NCBI GenBank assembly: GCA_965603355.1 | Contig: CBFDCQ010000011.1 | Span: 1 to 57,558 of the forward strand | Direction: 5' to 3' | Length of the DNA stretch: 57,558 nt | DNA from: CBFDCQ01 sp965603355 | GTDB taxonomy: Bacteria; Hydrogenedentota; CAZGCA01; CBFDCQ01 | Shown here: positions 25,744-34,550 of the stretch, piece after piece | Numbering within the stretch: the first letter of the stretch is position 1 | Layout: every line of letters starts with the position of its first letter | The notes under the pieces: generated by a model | Databases searched by the model: none | Seen by the model: the letters and a program-made list of their open reading frames with translations, nothing else | Told to the model about the DNA's origin: nothing | Made by a program: the position numbers and the translations under genes

Positions 25744-26580
25744 TCAGAATTCCTGAGGAAGGGACCGAAGTTGGGCAGCGGTGAACACCGGTCCATCCTT
25801 ACAGACGTAGACGTTGCCGACGTTGCACCGGCCGCACTTGCCCAAACCGCATTTCATCTTGTTCTCAAGCGTGGTATAGATCTGCTCAGCGTTGAAACCC
25901 AGGTTATCGAGCGCCGCGAGGGTGAACTTGATCGCTATCGGCGGTCCGCACATTACCACGACGGCGTTCTCGGGTGACAGCGCTATCTGCTCCACCACCG
26001 TCGGGACAAAACCGACCTCACCGTCCCAGTCGGGAGTCTCGCCGCCGGGATCCACGGTCTTGACGAGCTTGACGCCGGACATCTCCTCCCACTGCTTGAT
26101 CTCGCGCTTGTACACAAGGAGGCCCACCTCGCGTGATCCGACCATTATCGTTATGTCCCGGAAGTCATCCCGCAGATCAAGGCAGTTCCAGATGACGCAT
26201 CTAACCGGCGCCAGACCTATACCCATCCCGATTAAGATGATGTTCTTGCCCTTCATCTCATCCAGCGGGAACCAGTTGCCATACGGGCCGCGGAATCCCA
26301 CCGTATCGCCGATCTCGAGATCGTGCAGAGCTCGGGTCACGCGCCCTGCCTTCTGGAAACTGCACTCGATATAGCCTTTCTGTGTCGGCGGCGACGCTAT
26401 GCAGAACGTCGACTCGCCCTCGCCGAAGACCGAGAACAACCCGAACTGGCCGGCTCGAAAGTCGAATTTCCGGCCCTCAGCCTCGTCCTGGAACACTAAC
26501 CTGAGCGTACGAATATCAGGCGCCTCGTCGGTAATCTCCTCGACGCGCATAAAGTACGGTTCGTATATGTCGGCGCTCAC
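25744..26580 (-). CDS. flxA: FlxA, FAD/NAD(P)-binding subunit of Flx-Hdr
   Basis: A 278-residue flavoprotein of the ferredoxin-NADP reductase fold, related to hydrogenase gamma and sulfite reductase B subunits. The FAD part shows FDFRAGQFGLFSVFGEGEST and the NAD(P) part IILIGMGIGLAPVRCVIWN. A C-terminal [2Fe-2S] site follows the dihydroorotate dehydrogenase electron-transfer pattern (KCGLGKCGRCNVG, a later VCKDGPVF). The GTG at 26580 overlaps the stop of the preceding gene by 4 bp (GTGA) and yields MSADIYEPYFMRV; longer starts would run inside that gene. In characterised systems this subunit oxidises NADH and passes electrons to the Hdr part. It is the last gene of the operon. Confidence 0.88.
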   Translation of the reverse strand: MSADIYEPYFMRVEEITDEAPDIRTLRLVFQDEAEGRKFDFRAGQFGLFSVFGEGESTFCIASPPTQKGYIECSFQKAGRVTRALHDLEIGDTVGFRGPYGNWFPLDEMKGKNIILIGMGIGLAPVRCVIWNCLDLRDDFRDITIMVGSREVGLLVYKREIKQWEEMSGVKLVKTVDPGGETPDWDGEVGFVPTVVEQIALSPENAVVVMCGPPIAIKFTLAALDNLGFNAEQIYTTLENKMKCGLGKCGRCNVGNVYVCKDGPVFTAAQLRSLPQEF

Positions 26581-27599
26581 GTGGATGCCTCCGCTTGTCC
26601 CGCCGCTCCGGCTACAACCGTGCAGATGTTCATATCGATCGGGCACGACACCGAGCACCGGCCGCAGCCGACACATGCCGTCATGCCGAACTTATCGACG
26701 TAGTAGGCGAACTTGTGCATGACCCGCTGTCGGTATCGCGCACCGCGAGTGGCCCTCGGGTTGTGCCCGGAAGCGTGCAGCGTAAATATCGGCAGACAAC
26801 ACGAATCCCAGCTCTTCAGCCGGACTCCCCTCTCGAGGTCCGCCTCGTCCTGGATATCGAAACAGTGGCATGTCGGGCACACGAACGCGCAGACCCCGCA
26901 GGAGAGGCACTTGTACGATATCTCATCCCAGTAGTCGTGCTCGAAGTTCTTGTCAAGCCAGGGTTTAACGTGCTCAAGATCGAACTGCCGGGGCACATCG
27001 CCTACCTGCACCTCCTCATCACCCGTGGCGGGTTCGAGCACGTCTTTCGCCGTCTCGAGCACCGATCTGCCTTTCTCGGTGACGGCCTCAAGCAGGTAGT
27101 ACCCGTCGGAAGTCTTCTTCATCAGCAGGTCGGATCCCATGGTACCTTCAGGTGACCCGCCCACTGATGTGCAGAAACAGTACGAGTCGGGCGCGTCGCA
27201 TGCCACGCTTATCACCGTCGTCGCCTCGCGCCGCTTGAACCAGTACTCGTCCCGATAGTCCCAATCGAAGAGTTTGTCCAGCATCGTCAAGCTCGCGGCA
27301 TCGCACGGTCTGCACCCGATAATCGCCGTCTTGCGGGCAGATTCCGGTATCTCGCTCCTGCACGTGACCGAACCACCTTCAAACTCGTAACTCAGCGTCG
27401 GTTCGACACGAGGGAAGAACAGCTCCTTAATCGACCGCGCCGTACGGAGCACATCGAGCCGTATCTCGCCGGGATCGTTCACCTCTTTGAAGACAAAGGC
27501 GCCTTCCTCCTCGACGGGCGCGACGACGCGGTAGCCCTCGCCCTTGAGAGCATTGACAAGCTCACCCAGCCTGGCTTCTTTGAGCTTGAACTCCGTCAT
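26577..27599 (-). CDS. flxB: FlxB-like 4Fe-4S protein
   Basis: A 340-residue Fe-S protein of the AsrA/HydB-like group (sulfite reductase A, sulfhydrogenase beta). The N-terminal part has IGCRPCDAASLTMLDKLF and the Cys-bearing YCFCTSVGGSPEG. The C-terminal third holds two [4Fe-4S] motifs, CLSCGVCAFVCPTCHCFD and CVGCGRCSVSCPID. It should relay electrons between the FAD subunit FlxA and HdrABC. It lies 12 bp after flxC and overlaps flxA by 4 bp. The B and C labels follow the Desulfovibrio Flx naming and could be swapped. Confidence 0.82.
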   Translation of the reverse strand: MTEFKLKEARLGELVNALKGEGYRVVAPVEEEGAFVFKEVNDPGEIRLDVLRTARSIKELFFPRVEPTLSYEFEGGSVTCRSEIPESARKTAIIGCRPCDAASLTMLDKLFDWDYRDEYWFKRREATTVISVACDAPDSYCFCTSVGGSPEGTMGSDLLMKKTSDGYYLLEAVTEKGRSVLETAKDVLEPATGDEEVQVGDVPRQFDLEHVKPWLDKNFEHDYWDEISYKCLSCGVCAFVCPTCHCFDIQDEADLERGVRLKSWDSCCLPIFTLHASGHNPRATRGARYRQRVMHKFAYYVDKFGMTACVGCGRCSVSCPIDMNICTVVAGAAGQAEAST

Positions 27600-27611
27600 C
27601 GGTCTCCGCCT

Positions 27612-28451
27612 CTACTTGAACAACTCGTCGCTGTCATCCGGCATGAAGCTGGTCATCGGCAGCGGTTCGTCAATATCGTAACCAGCTTCGTACTCGAACT
27701 GTTCCTTGACAACTTTGGCCAGTTTCCTGTTCGCGAGCATGAGCGGGATGTTGCTCGGGCAGACACGCTCGCACTCGCCGCAGCCGATACACCGGCCCGC
27801 AAGGTGCATCGCACGCATCACGTTCCAGGCGAAATTGCCTTTCGGATGCGACGATGTCGGCACCCATTGCGGCTGGTTGCGTTCGACAACGCACTGAGTG
27901 CAGTAGCACAGCGGGCACACCTGCCGGCATGCATAGCACTTTATGCAGCGCGAGAAATGCTCGCGCCAGAACTCCCACCGTTCGGCCGCGTCCTTCGTTT
28001 CTATCTCCTGAACGCTCTCGAACTCCTTCTCTTTCGAGAGCGGCTGAAGCTCCGAGCCGATCAGGATGTCGTACGTTTTCGGCGTACGCACGTCACAGAA
28101 CTCGCACTTGCTCAGGAGAGGATCGCCCACGCCCTCGCACGACACTCCTATGACAACGACGTCCTCGCGGTTGACCTGACTCTCCTTGCAGAGAACCACC
28201 ACCGCTTTCGCATCGCACCCCTTGCACACGACCGCTCGCCGCCGATGCTTCTTCAACTCCGGCCACGTGAGGTACGATGTCAGGTTGTTAAAGCAGTGCT
28301 TGTTCCAGACAAGCCTGTCGCAATCCTCAGGCCGCCGGATGAAGACCGGCATCGTACGCGTCGGGTCGCTGCCTTCGCCGTACCCTATGACGAGGTCCAC
28401 GTCGCCCTTTTCAAGCAGCTCGCGCGCCTTCTGTCTGAGCTCCTCGCTCAT
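27612..28451 (-). CDS. flxC: FlxC-like 4Fe-4S protein
   Basis: A 279-residue Fe-S protein. The N-terminal half has CKGCDAKAVVVLCKE and the Cys pair CEFCDVRTPKTYD, resembling subunits linked to HdrA/MvhD in formate dehydrogenase and Flx complexes. The C-terminal half holds CIKCYACRQVCPLCYC and CIGCGECERVCPSNIP. The ATG at 28451 overlaps the stop of the MvhD-like gene by 1 nt (TGATG). It is probably another electron relay of the complex, cytoplasmic and without membrane segments. The exact role within Flx is not settled for this family. Confidence 0.82.
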   Translation of the reverse strand: MSEELRQKARELLEKGDVDLVIGYGEGSDPTRTMPVFIRRPEDCDRLVWNKHCFNNLTSYLTWPELKKHRRRAVVCKGCDAKAVVVLCKESQVNREDVVVIGVSCEGVGDPLLSKCEFCDVRTPKTYDILIGSELQPLSKEKEFESVQEIETKDAAERWEFWREHFSRCIKCYACRQVCPLCYCTQCVVERNQPQWVPTSSHPKGNFAWNVMRAMHLAGRCIGCGECERVCPSNIPLMLANRKLAKVVKEQFEYEAGYDIDEPLPMTSFMPDDSDELFK

Positions 28452-28891
28452 CAAATTACCTCGGTGGTTTCAAGCTCGCGGTAGGCCGTAAACGGGCCCA
28501 GCTCGCGCACTTTCGCGACAACCTCATCGACAAGGTCGGCCCATTTCCTGCCCTCCGCCGCCGAAACCCATGCAAACTGAACGCGATCCTCAGGTATGCC
28601 GAAGAACCGCAGTAACTCGCTGAATACCGTCCAGCGGCGCCGCGCGTGATAGTTGCCGCTCGAGTAATGGCAGTCGCCCGGATGACAACCGGACACTAGC
28701 ACCCCATCGGCGCCCTGCTCGAACGCCTTGATGATGAACAGCGGATCTATGCGGCCGGTGCACGGCAGTCTGATCGCCCTCACGTTAACGTCGTACTGCA
28801 GCCGGCTCGTGCCGGCAAGGTCCGCGCCCGCATAAGTGCACCAGTTGCACACGAACGCTATGATCTTCGGATTCCAGTCGTTCTCAGCCAT
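28451..28891 (-). CDS. flxD: MvhD/FlxD-like hydrogenase iron-sulfur subunit
   Basis: A 146-residue subunit of the MvhD family, which links HdrA to its electron donor through a [2Fe-2S] cluster. It has all five family cysteine positions: FVCNWCTYAGADLAGTSR, IRLPCTGRIDP, and SGCHPGDCHYSSGN. The residues between are very close to methanogen and sulfate-reducer forms. It follows hdrA with a 1-bp gap. Its place between hdrA and the Flx subunits is the expected docking order. Confidence 0.95.
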   Translation of the reverse strand: MAENDWNPKIIAFVCNWCTYAGADLAGTSRLQYDVNVRAIRLPCTGRIDPLFIIKAFEQGADGVLVSGCHPGDCHYSSGNYHARRRWTVFSELLRFFGIPEDRVQFAWVSAAEGRKWADLVDEVVAKVRELGPFTAYRELETTEVI

Positions 28892-28892
28892 A

Positions 28893-30905
28893 TCAGAGCG
28901 CCTTTATTTCCGCGTACACCTGCTCATCATTGAACCCGGCAAGGTCTATGCAGTTCGCCCGGCACGCCGCCACACACAGGCCGCATCCCTGGCACACGCC
29001 GGGATTGACCTGCGCTACTACTCTCACAACGTTGCCGTCGCGGTCCTTGATCTCCTTCTCCTCGATAGCGCCGTACGGGCAGACCTCCTTGCAGGCGAGG
29101 CAACCGAAACAGATATTCTCGTCAACCGATGCGACGACCGGCTCGCGTTCGAGTTCGTCCGAGCTGAATATGCCCAGCACCTTGCTCGCCGCCGCGCTTC
29201 CCTGCGCCACTGCGTCCGGGATGTCCTTCGGCGCCTGGCACGCACCGGCAAGCATCACGCCCGCCGTGTTCGTCTCGACGGGCCGCAGCTTTGGATGCGC
29301 TTCTGAAAGGAACTCGTACTGATCGTACGGTATGCCCAAAGTCTGTGCCAGCTTATCAGTCTGCGGCTGCGCCTGCATCGCCGTGGCAAGCACGACCATA
29401 TCGGTCTCTATCTCGACCTTTTTTCCGCTCAGGGTATCCACGCCCAGCACAACGAGTCTGCCTTCCTTGCGGTATATTCGCGAAACGCGTCCTCGGAGGT
29501 AGACCGCTCCATCCTCCTCTATAGCGCGCCTCACGAACTCGTCGTAATTCTTGCCGCCCGACCGTATATCCATGTAGAAAACGTACGCCTGTCCGTCATG
29601 GACCTTATGCTTATAGAGCATCGTGTGCTTGGCGGTGTACATACAGCATATCTTCGAGCAATACGGGATACCCTTTGCGTTGTCCCGCGAACCGACGCAC
29701 TGGATGAAAACCACGTTCTTCGGCACCGATCCGTCCGAGGGGCGCCGGATCTCGCCCGTCGTCGGCCCTGAGGCGCTCGCGAGCCGCTCGAACTCGAGCC
29801 CGCTGATTATATCGGGATGTTTGCCGTAACCATACTCGCCGTATGCGTCCGTCGGGTAGAGCTCAAAGCCGGTGGCGACAACTATCGCGCCGACCTTCTC
29901 CGTCACAACCTCGTCGGTCTGCGAGAAATCGACCGCTTTGCGCGGCTCGATCGGGCACTCCTCGTAACACTTGCCGCATACGGTACATTCGTCAATAGGG
30001 ATACCCTTCTTTCTCGCCGCGCGGAACCTCAGGCAGTTCTCCCTGTCAATGACCGGCTTGTTCGGAACAGCCTGTGGGAACGGCGAGTAAATAGCCGTGC
30101 GCGTCCCCAGACCTACGTCGAACTCGCTCGGTATCTTCTTCTGCGGGCACACCTGCTGGCACGCGCCGCATCCAGTGCACAACTTCGTGTCGACCGATTT
30201 CGCCTTCTGCCGTATCTTGACCTCGAAGTTGCCGATGAACCCGTCCACAGACTCAATCTCCGAGTAAACGTACAGCTTGATCCTCGGATGCTGCCCGACC
30301 TCCACCATACGCGGCGTCAGAATGCACTGCGAGCAGTCCAGCGTCGGAAAGGTCTCGGAAAGCTGTGCCATATGACCGCCTATGGAAGGCGTTCTCTCGA
30401 CCAGCACGACTTCATGACCGCCATTCGCAATGTCCAGCGCGGTCTGTATACCTGCGATACCGCCGCCGATAACAAGCGCTCGTTTCGTAACCGGCACCTT
30501 GATAGGCTGCAGCTCCTCGTTCTTCTTGACTTTCTCGACCATGACGCGGATAAGGTCGATCCCTTTCTCGGTAGCCGCAGCCTTGTCCTCATGGACCCAT
30601 GAGCAGTGTTCGCGTACGTTCGAGATCTCACACAGGTAAGGGTTGAGACCGGCCTCCGCCGAAGCACGCCGGAACGTCGTCTCGTGCATCTGCGGTGAGC
30701 ATGCCGCCACCACAACGCCGGTCAAACGATGTTCCGCAATGGCCTCCTTTATCATCTGCTGCCCCGGATCGGAGCACATATACTTGTACTCCACAGCGTG
30801 CACGACACCGCGCATCTTCTTCGCGGCCTCAGCGCATGCGATCGGGTCCACCGTCCGGGCGATGTTCTCGCCGCAGTGGCAGATGAACACCCCTATCCTG
30901 GCCAT
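28893..30905 (-). CDS. hdrA: HdrA, FAD/Fe-S subunit of heterodisulfide reductase type complex
   Basis: A 670-residue flavoprotein that in bifurcating Hdr complexes carries the FAD at which electrons split. N-terminal IGVFICHCGENI is followed by CSPQMHETTFRRA. The FAD Rossmann motif is ALVIGGGIAGIQTALDIA (GGG at 147-149), then DCSQCILTPRM and the first [4Fe-4S] motif CTGCGACQQVCP (243-254). The C-terminal ferredoxin part holds CFGCLACKEVCP and CQGCGLCVAACRANC. Between them, ECTVCGKCYEECP is an extra cluster motif after a spacer with CLRFRAARKKG. All sulfur positions are Cys; no Sec codon is needed. The gene lies 9 bp after hdrB. Confidence 0.95.
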   Translation of the reverse strand: MARIGVFICHCGENIARTVDPIACAEAAKKMRGVVHAVEYKYMCSDPGQQMIKEAIAEHRLTGVVVAACSPQMHETTFRRASAEAGLNPYLCEISNVREHCSWVHEDKAAATEKGIDLIRVMVEKVKKNEELQPIKVPVTKRALVIGGGIAGIQTALDIANGGHEVVLVERTPSIGGHMAQLSETFPTLDCSQCILTPRMVEVGQHPRIKLYVYSEIESVDGFIGNFEVKIRQKAKSVDTKLCTGCGACQQVCPQKKIPSEFDVGLGTRTAIYSPFPQAVPNKPVIDRENCLRFRAARKKGIPIDECTVCGKCYEECPIEPRKAVDFSQTDEVVTEKVGAIVVATGFELYPTDAYGEYGYGKHPDIISGLEFERLASASGPTTGEIRRPSDGSVPKNVVFIQCVGSRDNAKGIPYCSKICCMYTAKHTMLYKHKVHDGQAYVFYMDIRSGGKNYDEFVRRAIEEDGAVYLRGRVSRIYRKEGRLVVLGVDTLSGKKVEIETDMVVLATAMQAQPQTDKLAQTLGIPYDQYEFLSEAHPKLRPVETNTAGVMLAGACQAPKDIPDAVAQGSAAASKVLGIFSSDELEREPVVASVDENICFGCLACKEVCPYGAIEEKEIKDRDGNVVRVVAQVNPGVCQGCGLCVAACRANCIDLAGFNDEQVYAEIKAL

Positions 30906-30914
30906 AACCCTTCC

Positions 30915-31769
30915 TCACCTGATGAGCGCGTACGAATCGACGAAATGCTTGTTAATCCCCGCTTCCTCGGGGGTTGCGCCGCACCCGAGCGCCACGAGCT
31001 CCGACACGTAGAAAACCGGCATCTTCCGCTTCTCATGAAAGCGCGCGTTGATTGCCGCTTGCTTCATGTCAAGGTTCGCGTGGCAGAGCGGGCACGAGAC
31101 GGCAATTGCGTTCGCGCCTTCGGCCTCCGCGTTCTCGATGACGTCGTGCGAGAGCGTCTCGACGAGCTTCGGGTCGCTTATTGTGAACCCGCCGCCGCAG
31201 CACTCCACCTTGTACTCCCAGTCCACAGCCTCGGCGCCCAGCGCTGTCACGATCCTGTCCATACTCTGCGGGTTCTCCGCATCGTCGAACTCGACAATCT
31301 TCGGCGGCCTCACCAGCAGACACCCGTAGTAGCACGCGACCTTGAAATCGGCCAGCTTGCGTGTGACTTTCGACGCCAAATTCTCCATACCGTAGTTCAA
31401 TATGAGTTCCAGGTAATTCAGAACCTTGACGCTGCTCGAGTACGGCATCTCGATGAGATCAGCTATCTCGCTGCGAAGCGTATCGCTCTCCGTCATCTCC
31501 TTGTGCGCGGCGATAAGACGGTTGGAACATGCCGCGCATGGCGCCAGAAGCTTGTCGAGACCTTGCTGCTCGGCGAGCGCGAGGTTACGTCCGGGCAGGG
31601 CTACGCTCAGCAGATGGCTCGTGTTGTGAGCCGCGGTCGCACCGCAACAGCTCCAGTCGTCAAGGTCCACGAGCTCGATTCCCAGCAGTTCGCAACTCTT
31701 CCTTACCGAGATACCGAACTCCCGCGCGGTCCCCTCGACCGAACACCCCGGGTAATAGCCTACTTTCAC
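30915..31769 (-). CDS. hdrB: HdrB, CCG-domain catalytic subunit
   Basis: A 284-residue protein with two CCG domains, which in HdrB bind the unusual non-cubane [4Fe-4S] clusters that reduce disulfides. The first domain has YYPGCS, the pair in SCCGATAAHN (C41, C42) and APCAACSN (C78, C81). The second has ACYYGCLLVRPP, ECCGGGFTIS and SCPLCHANLD. The pattern is complete in both copies. The heterodisulfide of methanogens is not expected here; in sulfate reducers DsrC trisulfide is the proposed partner. It overlaps hdrC by 4 bp. Confidence 0.95.
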   Translation of the reverse strand: MKVGYYPGCSVEGTAREFGISVRKSCELLGIELVDLDDWSCCGATAAHNTSHLLSVALPGRNLALAEQQGLDKLLAPCAACSNRLIAAHKEMTESDTLRSEIADLIEMPYSSSVKVLNYLELILNYGMENLASKVTRKLADFKVACYYGCLLVRPPKIVEFDDAENPQSMDRIVTALGAEAVDWEYKVECCGGGFTISDPKLVETLSHDVIENAEAEGANAIAVSCPLCHANLDMKQAAINARFHEKRKMPVFYVSELVALGCGATPEEAGINKHFVDSYALIR

Positions 31770-32368
31770 TTCTTCCCCTTTGACTTCTCCAACCTGCGAA
31801 CGCGGTCGAAGATCCTTTTAACGTGCTTCTTACCCTTTATCGTCTCCGGCAGGAATCGCAGCTTGCGCTTGAACAGCATCCCCTTGCCCATCATAGCGTC
31901 CTGCATCAGCACGCGCGGGTCTCTGAGCGCCTGTTTTGCGGCCGTCCGCATCTTGAAGTTCTGGATCATGCCAAGCTCGAAAATGCGGCCGTGGCTCTCC
32001 ACGGATCTCAGGAACGCGCGGTGAAACCTGAGTTTGTCCTTCTGGCGGACGGAAACCTTACCTTCTCGAACGGATATCTCGCGCAGGATGTCCATTAGAT
32101 GGGCTATCTCGAACTCTTTGGGACATCGCGTGGTGCACGTCAGGCATGACGCGCAGACCCATATGGTAGCGGACCTGAGCACTTCGTCGCGCATGCCGAG
32201 CTGGACGCACCGCACCACTTGGTGAGGCAGAAGATCCATGAATGAGGCGACGGGACAGCCGGCGGAACACTTGCCGCACTGGTAACACTCGGCCGCCCTG
32301 CCGCCGCCCGCTTCTTCAACCTCTTTTGCGAACGACTCTATTGCAGTCTGCTCGATTTTAGCGGCCAT
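31766..32368 (-). CDS. hdrC: HdrC, ferredoxin-like subunit
   Basis: A 200-residue subunit with two [4Fe-4S] motifs, CYQCGKCSAGCPV (28-40) and CASCLTCTTRCP (72-83), that wires HdrA to HdrB. A long basic C-terminal half ends KSKGKK. I use the ATG at 32368, which has GAGGAG 5 nt upstream; a GTG 6 bp earlier is less likely. It is the first gene of the seven-gene hdrCBA-flxDCBA operon and overlaps hdrB (ATGA). Confidence 0.93.
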   Translation of the reverse strand: MAAKIEQTAIESFAKEVEEAGGGRAAECYQCGKCSAGCPVASFMDLLPHQVVRCVQLGMRDEVLRSATIWVCASCLTCTTRCPKEFEIAHLMDILREISVREGKVSVRQKDKLRFHRAFLRSVESHGRIFELGMIQNFKMRTAAKQALRDPRVLMQDAMMGKGMLFKRKLRFLPETIKGKKHVKRIFDRVRRLEKSKGKK

Positions 32369-32493
32369 TCGCACTCCTCGCCGGAAGGTTTGGCTCTACG
32401 CCGCCCCCATTGACTCTCTGAGCGTTCGGATCGACACAAACCCGACTTACCGAGAAAATGGCGGACACTGTTGAGGGTCTACCAGACCATAAT

Positions 32494-32522
32494 AATCTAC
32501 CTAAACAACCCACCGCTGTCAA
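32494..32522 (-). promoter_or_regulatory. Sigma70-like promoter of the hdr-flx operon
   Basis: Minus strand TTGACA (32517-32522), a 17-nt spacer, and TAGATT (32494-32499). The predicted leader to hdrC is about 120 nt. The -10 box matches 4 of 6. Confidence 0.65.
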
Positions 32523-32554
32523 GCAAATTCGGCCGGAACACCCCATCCTGAGAT

Positions 32555-32599
32555 GAAAAAGGAGGGTCAGCCGCAACAAAATGTTCCGGCTGACCCTCC
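32555..32599 (-). terminator. Intrinsic terminator of the S74-domain gene
   Basis: A 13-bp perfect stem, GGAGGGTCAGCCG against CGGCTGACCCTCC, with a 13-nt loop, followed on the minus strand by TTTTTC (32555-32560). It sits 60 bp after the stop of the gene at 32659 and just before the hdr-flx promoter, insulating the two. Confidence 0.9.
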
Positions 32600-32658
32600 G
32601 TCCGTTTCGCGTCCGGCGCGGCCGGTTCAGAACCGGCTCGCTGAATGTGCTTTCCAGC

Positions 32659-34110
32659 TCACTCCTTAGCTATCGCCTCTTCCAGTGCGGCCAAACGCGC
32701 TTTCAGCATCTGGATTTCGGTGTCTTTCTCCTCAAGTCTCTGATTCAACCCCTGTATGGCCGCCAGTGCGACGCCGTCGGCGTCAATGGCGGTGATGCGC
32801 TTCTCGAAATCGCCCACGCCGAACGCAGCACGGAAATCTCCCGCCATAGGACCGATATGCCGGAACGAATCGTCCTGTGTCTTGTAGTTCCATGTCTCGA
32901 TAGGCATCGCCGCAACTTTTGCGAGCACATCGCGACCGTCAACGCGTTTGAAATTTTCTTTCGCGTTGCGGGCGCTGATCGATGACCATGAGCCACCACC
33001 CCCGGCTAAGGTGACGCCAGCGGTGGGAACTCCACTGCCAGTGACTGCCGTAACGAACCGCACACCACCCGTCGCGCGCGCAGCAAACTCGTTCGCCCAG
33101 AGGAACGTCCCGTCGTGCGCCGCGGCAATGTTCGCATCGCGTCCTGCAGCGAGACTGTAGTCCCCGCCCGCAATGTTCCCGCTGCCACCGGCGACCGTGG
33201 AGTACCAGGCATCTTGCGTCGTCCCTACACCATCCCCCACCTGGTTGCCACCGCCACCGCCGATGGTACCGTACTCGTCGGTGACAACGTTGTTGGTCCC
33301 CGTCGGATCGGAAATCGGCTCCACAGGCCCGCCCCCCGCAATAGTGGCGTACGCGGCCTGCGCGTCGTTATAGTAGCCGCCGCCGACTGCGGAACGCAAG
33401 CCGCCGGCCGTGCTGCGTCCGCCGCCGGCTATGGTGGACTGCAGGGCCGTGGCATAGTTCTGATAACCGCCGCCCACCGTCGATGTGCTGCCGGTGGCGG
33501 TGTTCCAATTGCCGCCGGCAACCGTGGCGGTGTCGTTGCCGGCAGTATTGTTGTACCCGCCGCCGACCGTTGCATTTGAGGCCGCGGCCGTGTTACCCGA
33601 TCCGCCGCTGGTCGCGCCCATGAACGCCGCTGTCTGCGTGTAGCCGTCGGCAAACTTCACCGTCGTCCCACCGAACCGGTTGATCACCAACGCATCCGTC
33701 GCCGAGCCACTGTCATATACACGGAAGAACATCTTCCCGGAGTTAATGTTTCCGCCGGTTTGCACCAGAATCTGAGCCACACGTTTGTCCGCCAGGGCGG
33801 ATGCCTCATTGATAAACATGAGCTGCGCGATGTTCTTGAACGCACCGCTAGTCTGGTTGTTACTGAACATGAATCCCGACGAGACGCCGGTTGACACCGC
33901 GGTGGGCTGGCGTACGGCAACCATACGGCTGCTACCCGACCACCCGGAGAATGGTGTTACATAGCTGCTGTCTCCGAAGGTGGCGAAGTTACCCGACGCA
34001 GTTATCTCTCCCGTCACGTCCCAGTCGCCCGTGTGCGTGTCGGCCCCGGCAACTCCGGCCAACAAGAGCGCTATACCGACTACCATAGATGTTCGTAGTG
34101 CTGACCTCAT
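32659..34110 (-). CDS. Secreted protein with YadA-like head repeats and S74 chaperone domain
   Basis: A 483-residue exported protein. I start it at the ATG at 34110 (GGAGG 7 nt upstream), giving a signal peptide cut near AGVAGA. Residues 178-262 and 280-325 carry repeats of the form ATVGGGxxNxA..ATVAGG, the trimeric left-handed beta-roll of YadA/Hia heads. The C-terminal 105 residues are a peptidase S74 (endosialidase chaperone) domain with SARNAKENFKRVDGRDVL, the region of the Ser/Lys self-cleavage dyad, and a final coiled coil (LNQRLEEKDTEIQMLKARLA). It is thus a self-trimerising surface or phage-fibre-like protein. There is no autotransporter barrel. Phage genes are absent around it. It has its own terminator. 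Confidence 0.8.
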   Translation of the reverse strand: MRSALRTSMVVGIALLLAGVAGADTHTGDWDVTGEITASGNFATFGDSSYVTPFSGWSGSSRMVAVRQPTAVSTGVSSGFMFSNNQTSGAFKNIAQLMFINEASALADKRVAQILVQTGGNINSGKMFFRVYDSGSATDALVINRFGGTTVKFADGYTQTAAFMGATSGGSGNTAAASNATVGGGYNNTAGNDTATVAGGNWNTATGSTSTVGGGYQNYATALQSTIAGGGRSTAGGLRSAVGGGYYNDAQAAYATIAGGGPVEPISDPTGTNNVVTDEYGTIGGGGGNQVGDGVGTTQDAWYSTVAGGSGNIAGGDYSLAAGRDANIAAAHDGTFLWANEFAARATGGVRFVTAVTGSGVPTAGVTLAGGGGSWSSISARNAKENFKRVDGRDVLAKVAAMPIETWNYKTQDDSFRHIGPMAGDFRAAFGVGDFEKRITAIDADGVALAAIQGLNQRLEEKDTEIQMLKARLAALEEAIAKE

Positions 34111-34462
34111 CTCACTCCCTCCTCTCTTTGTCCCAGAACAATACACAATACTCCCCCAACAGTTAGCCCACATGAATAAAAAGGATTCTTGGCAGGTCTA
34201 CTCCGCAGCCCTCACCTCCCCTTGAATGCCGGCTCGCTACATTTGGCAGCCGCACCCGTACTGCAAACTGGCTGCCCGCAACGGGCACAGATCAGCAGCC
34301 TCTCAAAAACAGGTGGATAAAGTAGAGCCGTGCTTTTGCACCGCTCTGAGTGCGACACAACTGAAACCTCATACGACTTTGAGGCTATCTGGTGTTCCTC
34401 CCCATGGGAGTATTCTGACACGCCTCCGGCGAAAAGTCAATCCCCTTCGCCCGGTACGCCCG

Positions 34463-34491
34463 TTGACAAAACGCCTTCAACGTGGTATAAG
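34463..34491 (+). promoter_or_regulatory. Sigma70-like promoter of the rnf operon
   Basis: TTGACA (34463-34468), a 17-nt spacer, and TATAAG (34486-34491), about 100 nt before rnfC. This is a near-consensus promoter, suggesting strong constitutive expression. Confidence 0.8.
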
Positions 34492-34534
34492 TACGGACGG
34501 TATCGACAGAACCGTCTGTTGCGAGTGGTGCGCG

Positions 34535-34550
34535 CCGCCCTCCGGGGCGG
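34535..34550 (+). promoter_or_regulatory. GC hairpin in the rnf leader
   Basis: ccgccc and gggcgg flank a tccg loop, followed by tactatttt. The short stem and mixed tail make it a weak terminator at best; it could be an attenuator or an mRNA-stabilising hairpin. Confidence 0.35.

Noticed and set aside
28893..30905. Selenocysteine in hdrA
   Set aside because: Some HdrA proteins use Sec, but all cluster ligands here are Cys codons and no in-frame TGA occurs.
30729..32024. A 431-codon open frame on the plus strand opposite hdrA, hdrB and hdrC
   Set aside because: It is antisense to three genes with intact cluster motifs, has no recognisable family and results from GC-rich codon bias. Similar long antisense frames at 34794-36221, 8444-9706, 4881-6086 and 13196-14113 are rejected for the same reason.
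32659..34110. Prophage tail fibre
   Set aside because: The S74 domain is typical of phage fibres, but a signal peptide is present and no phage gene lies within 20 kb on either side.
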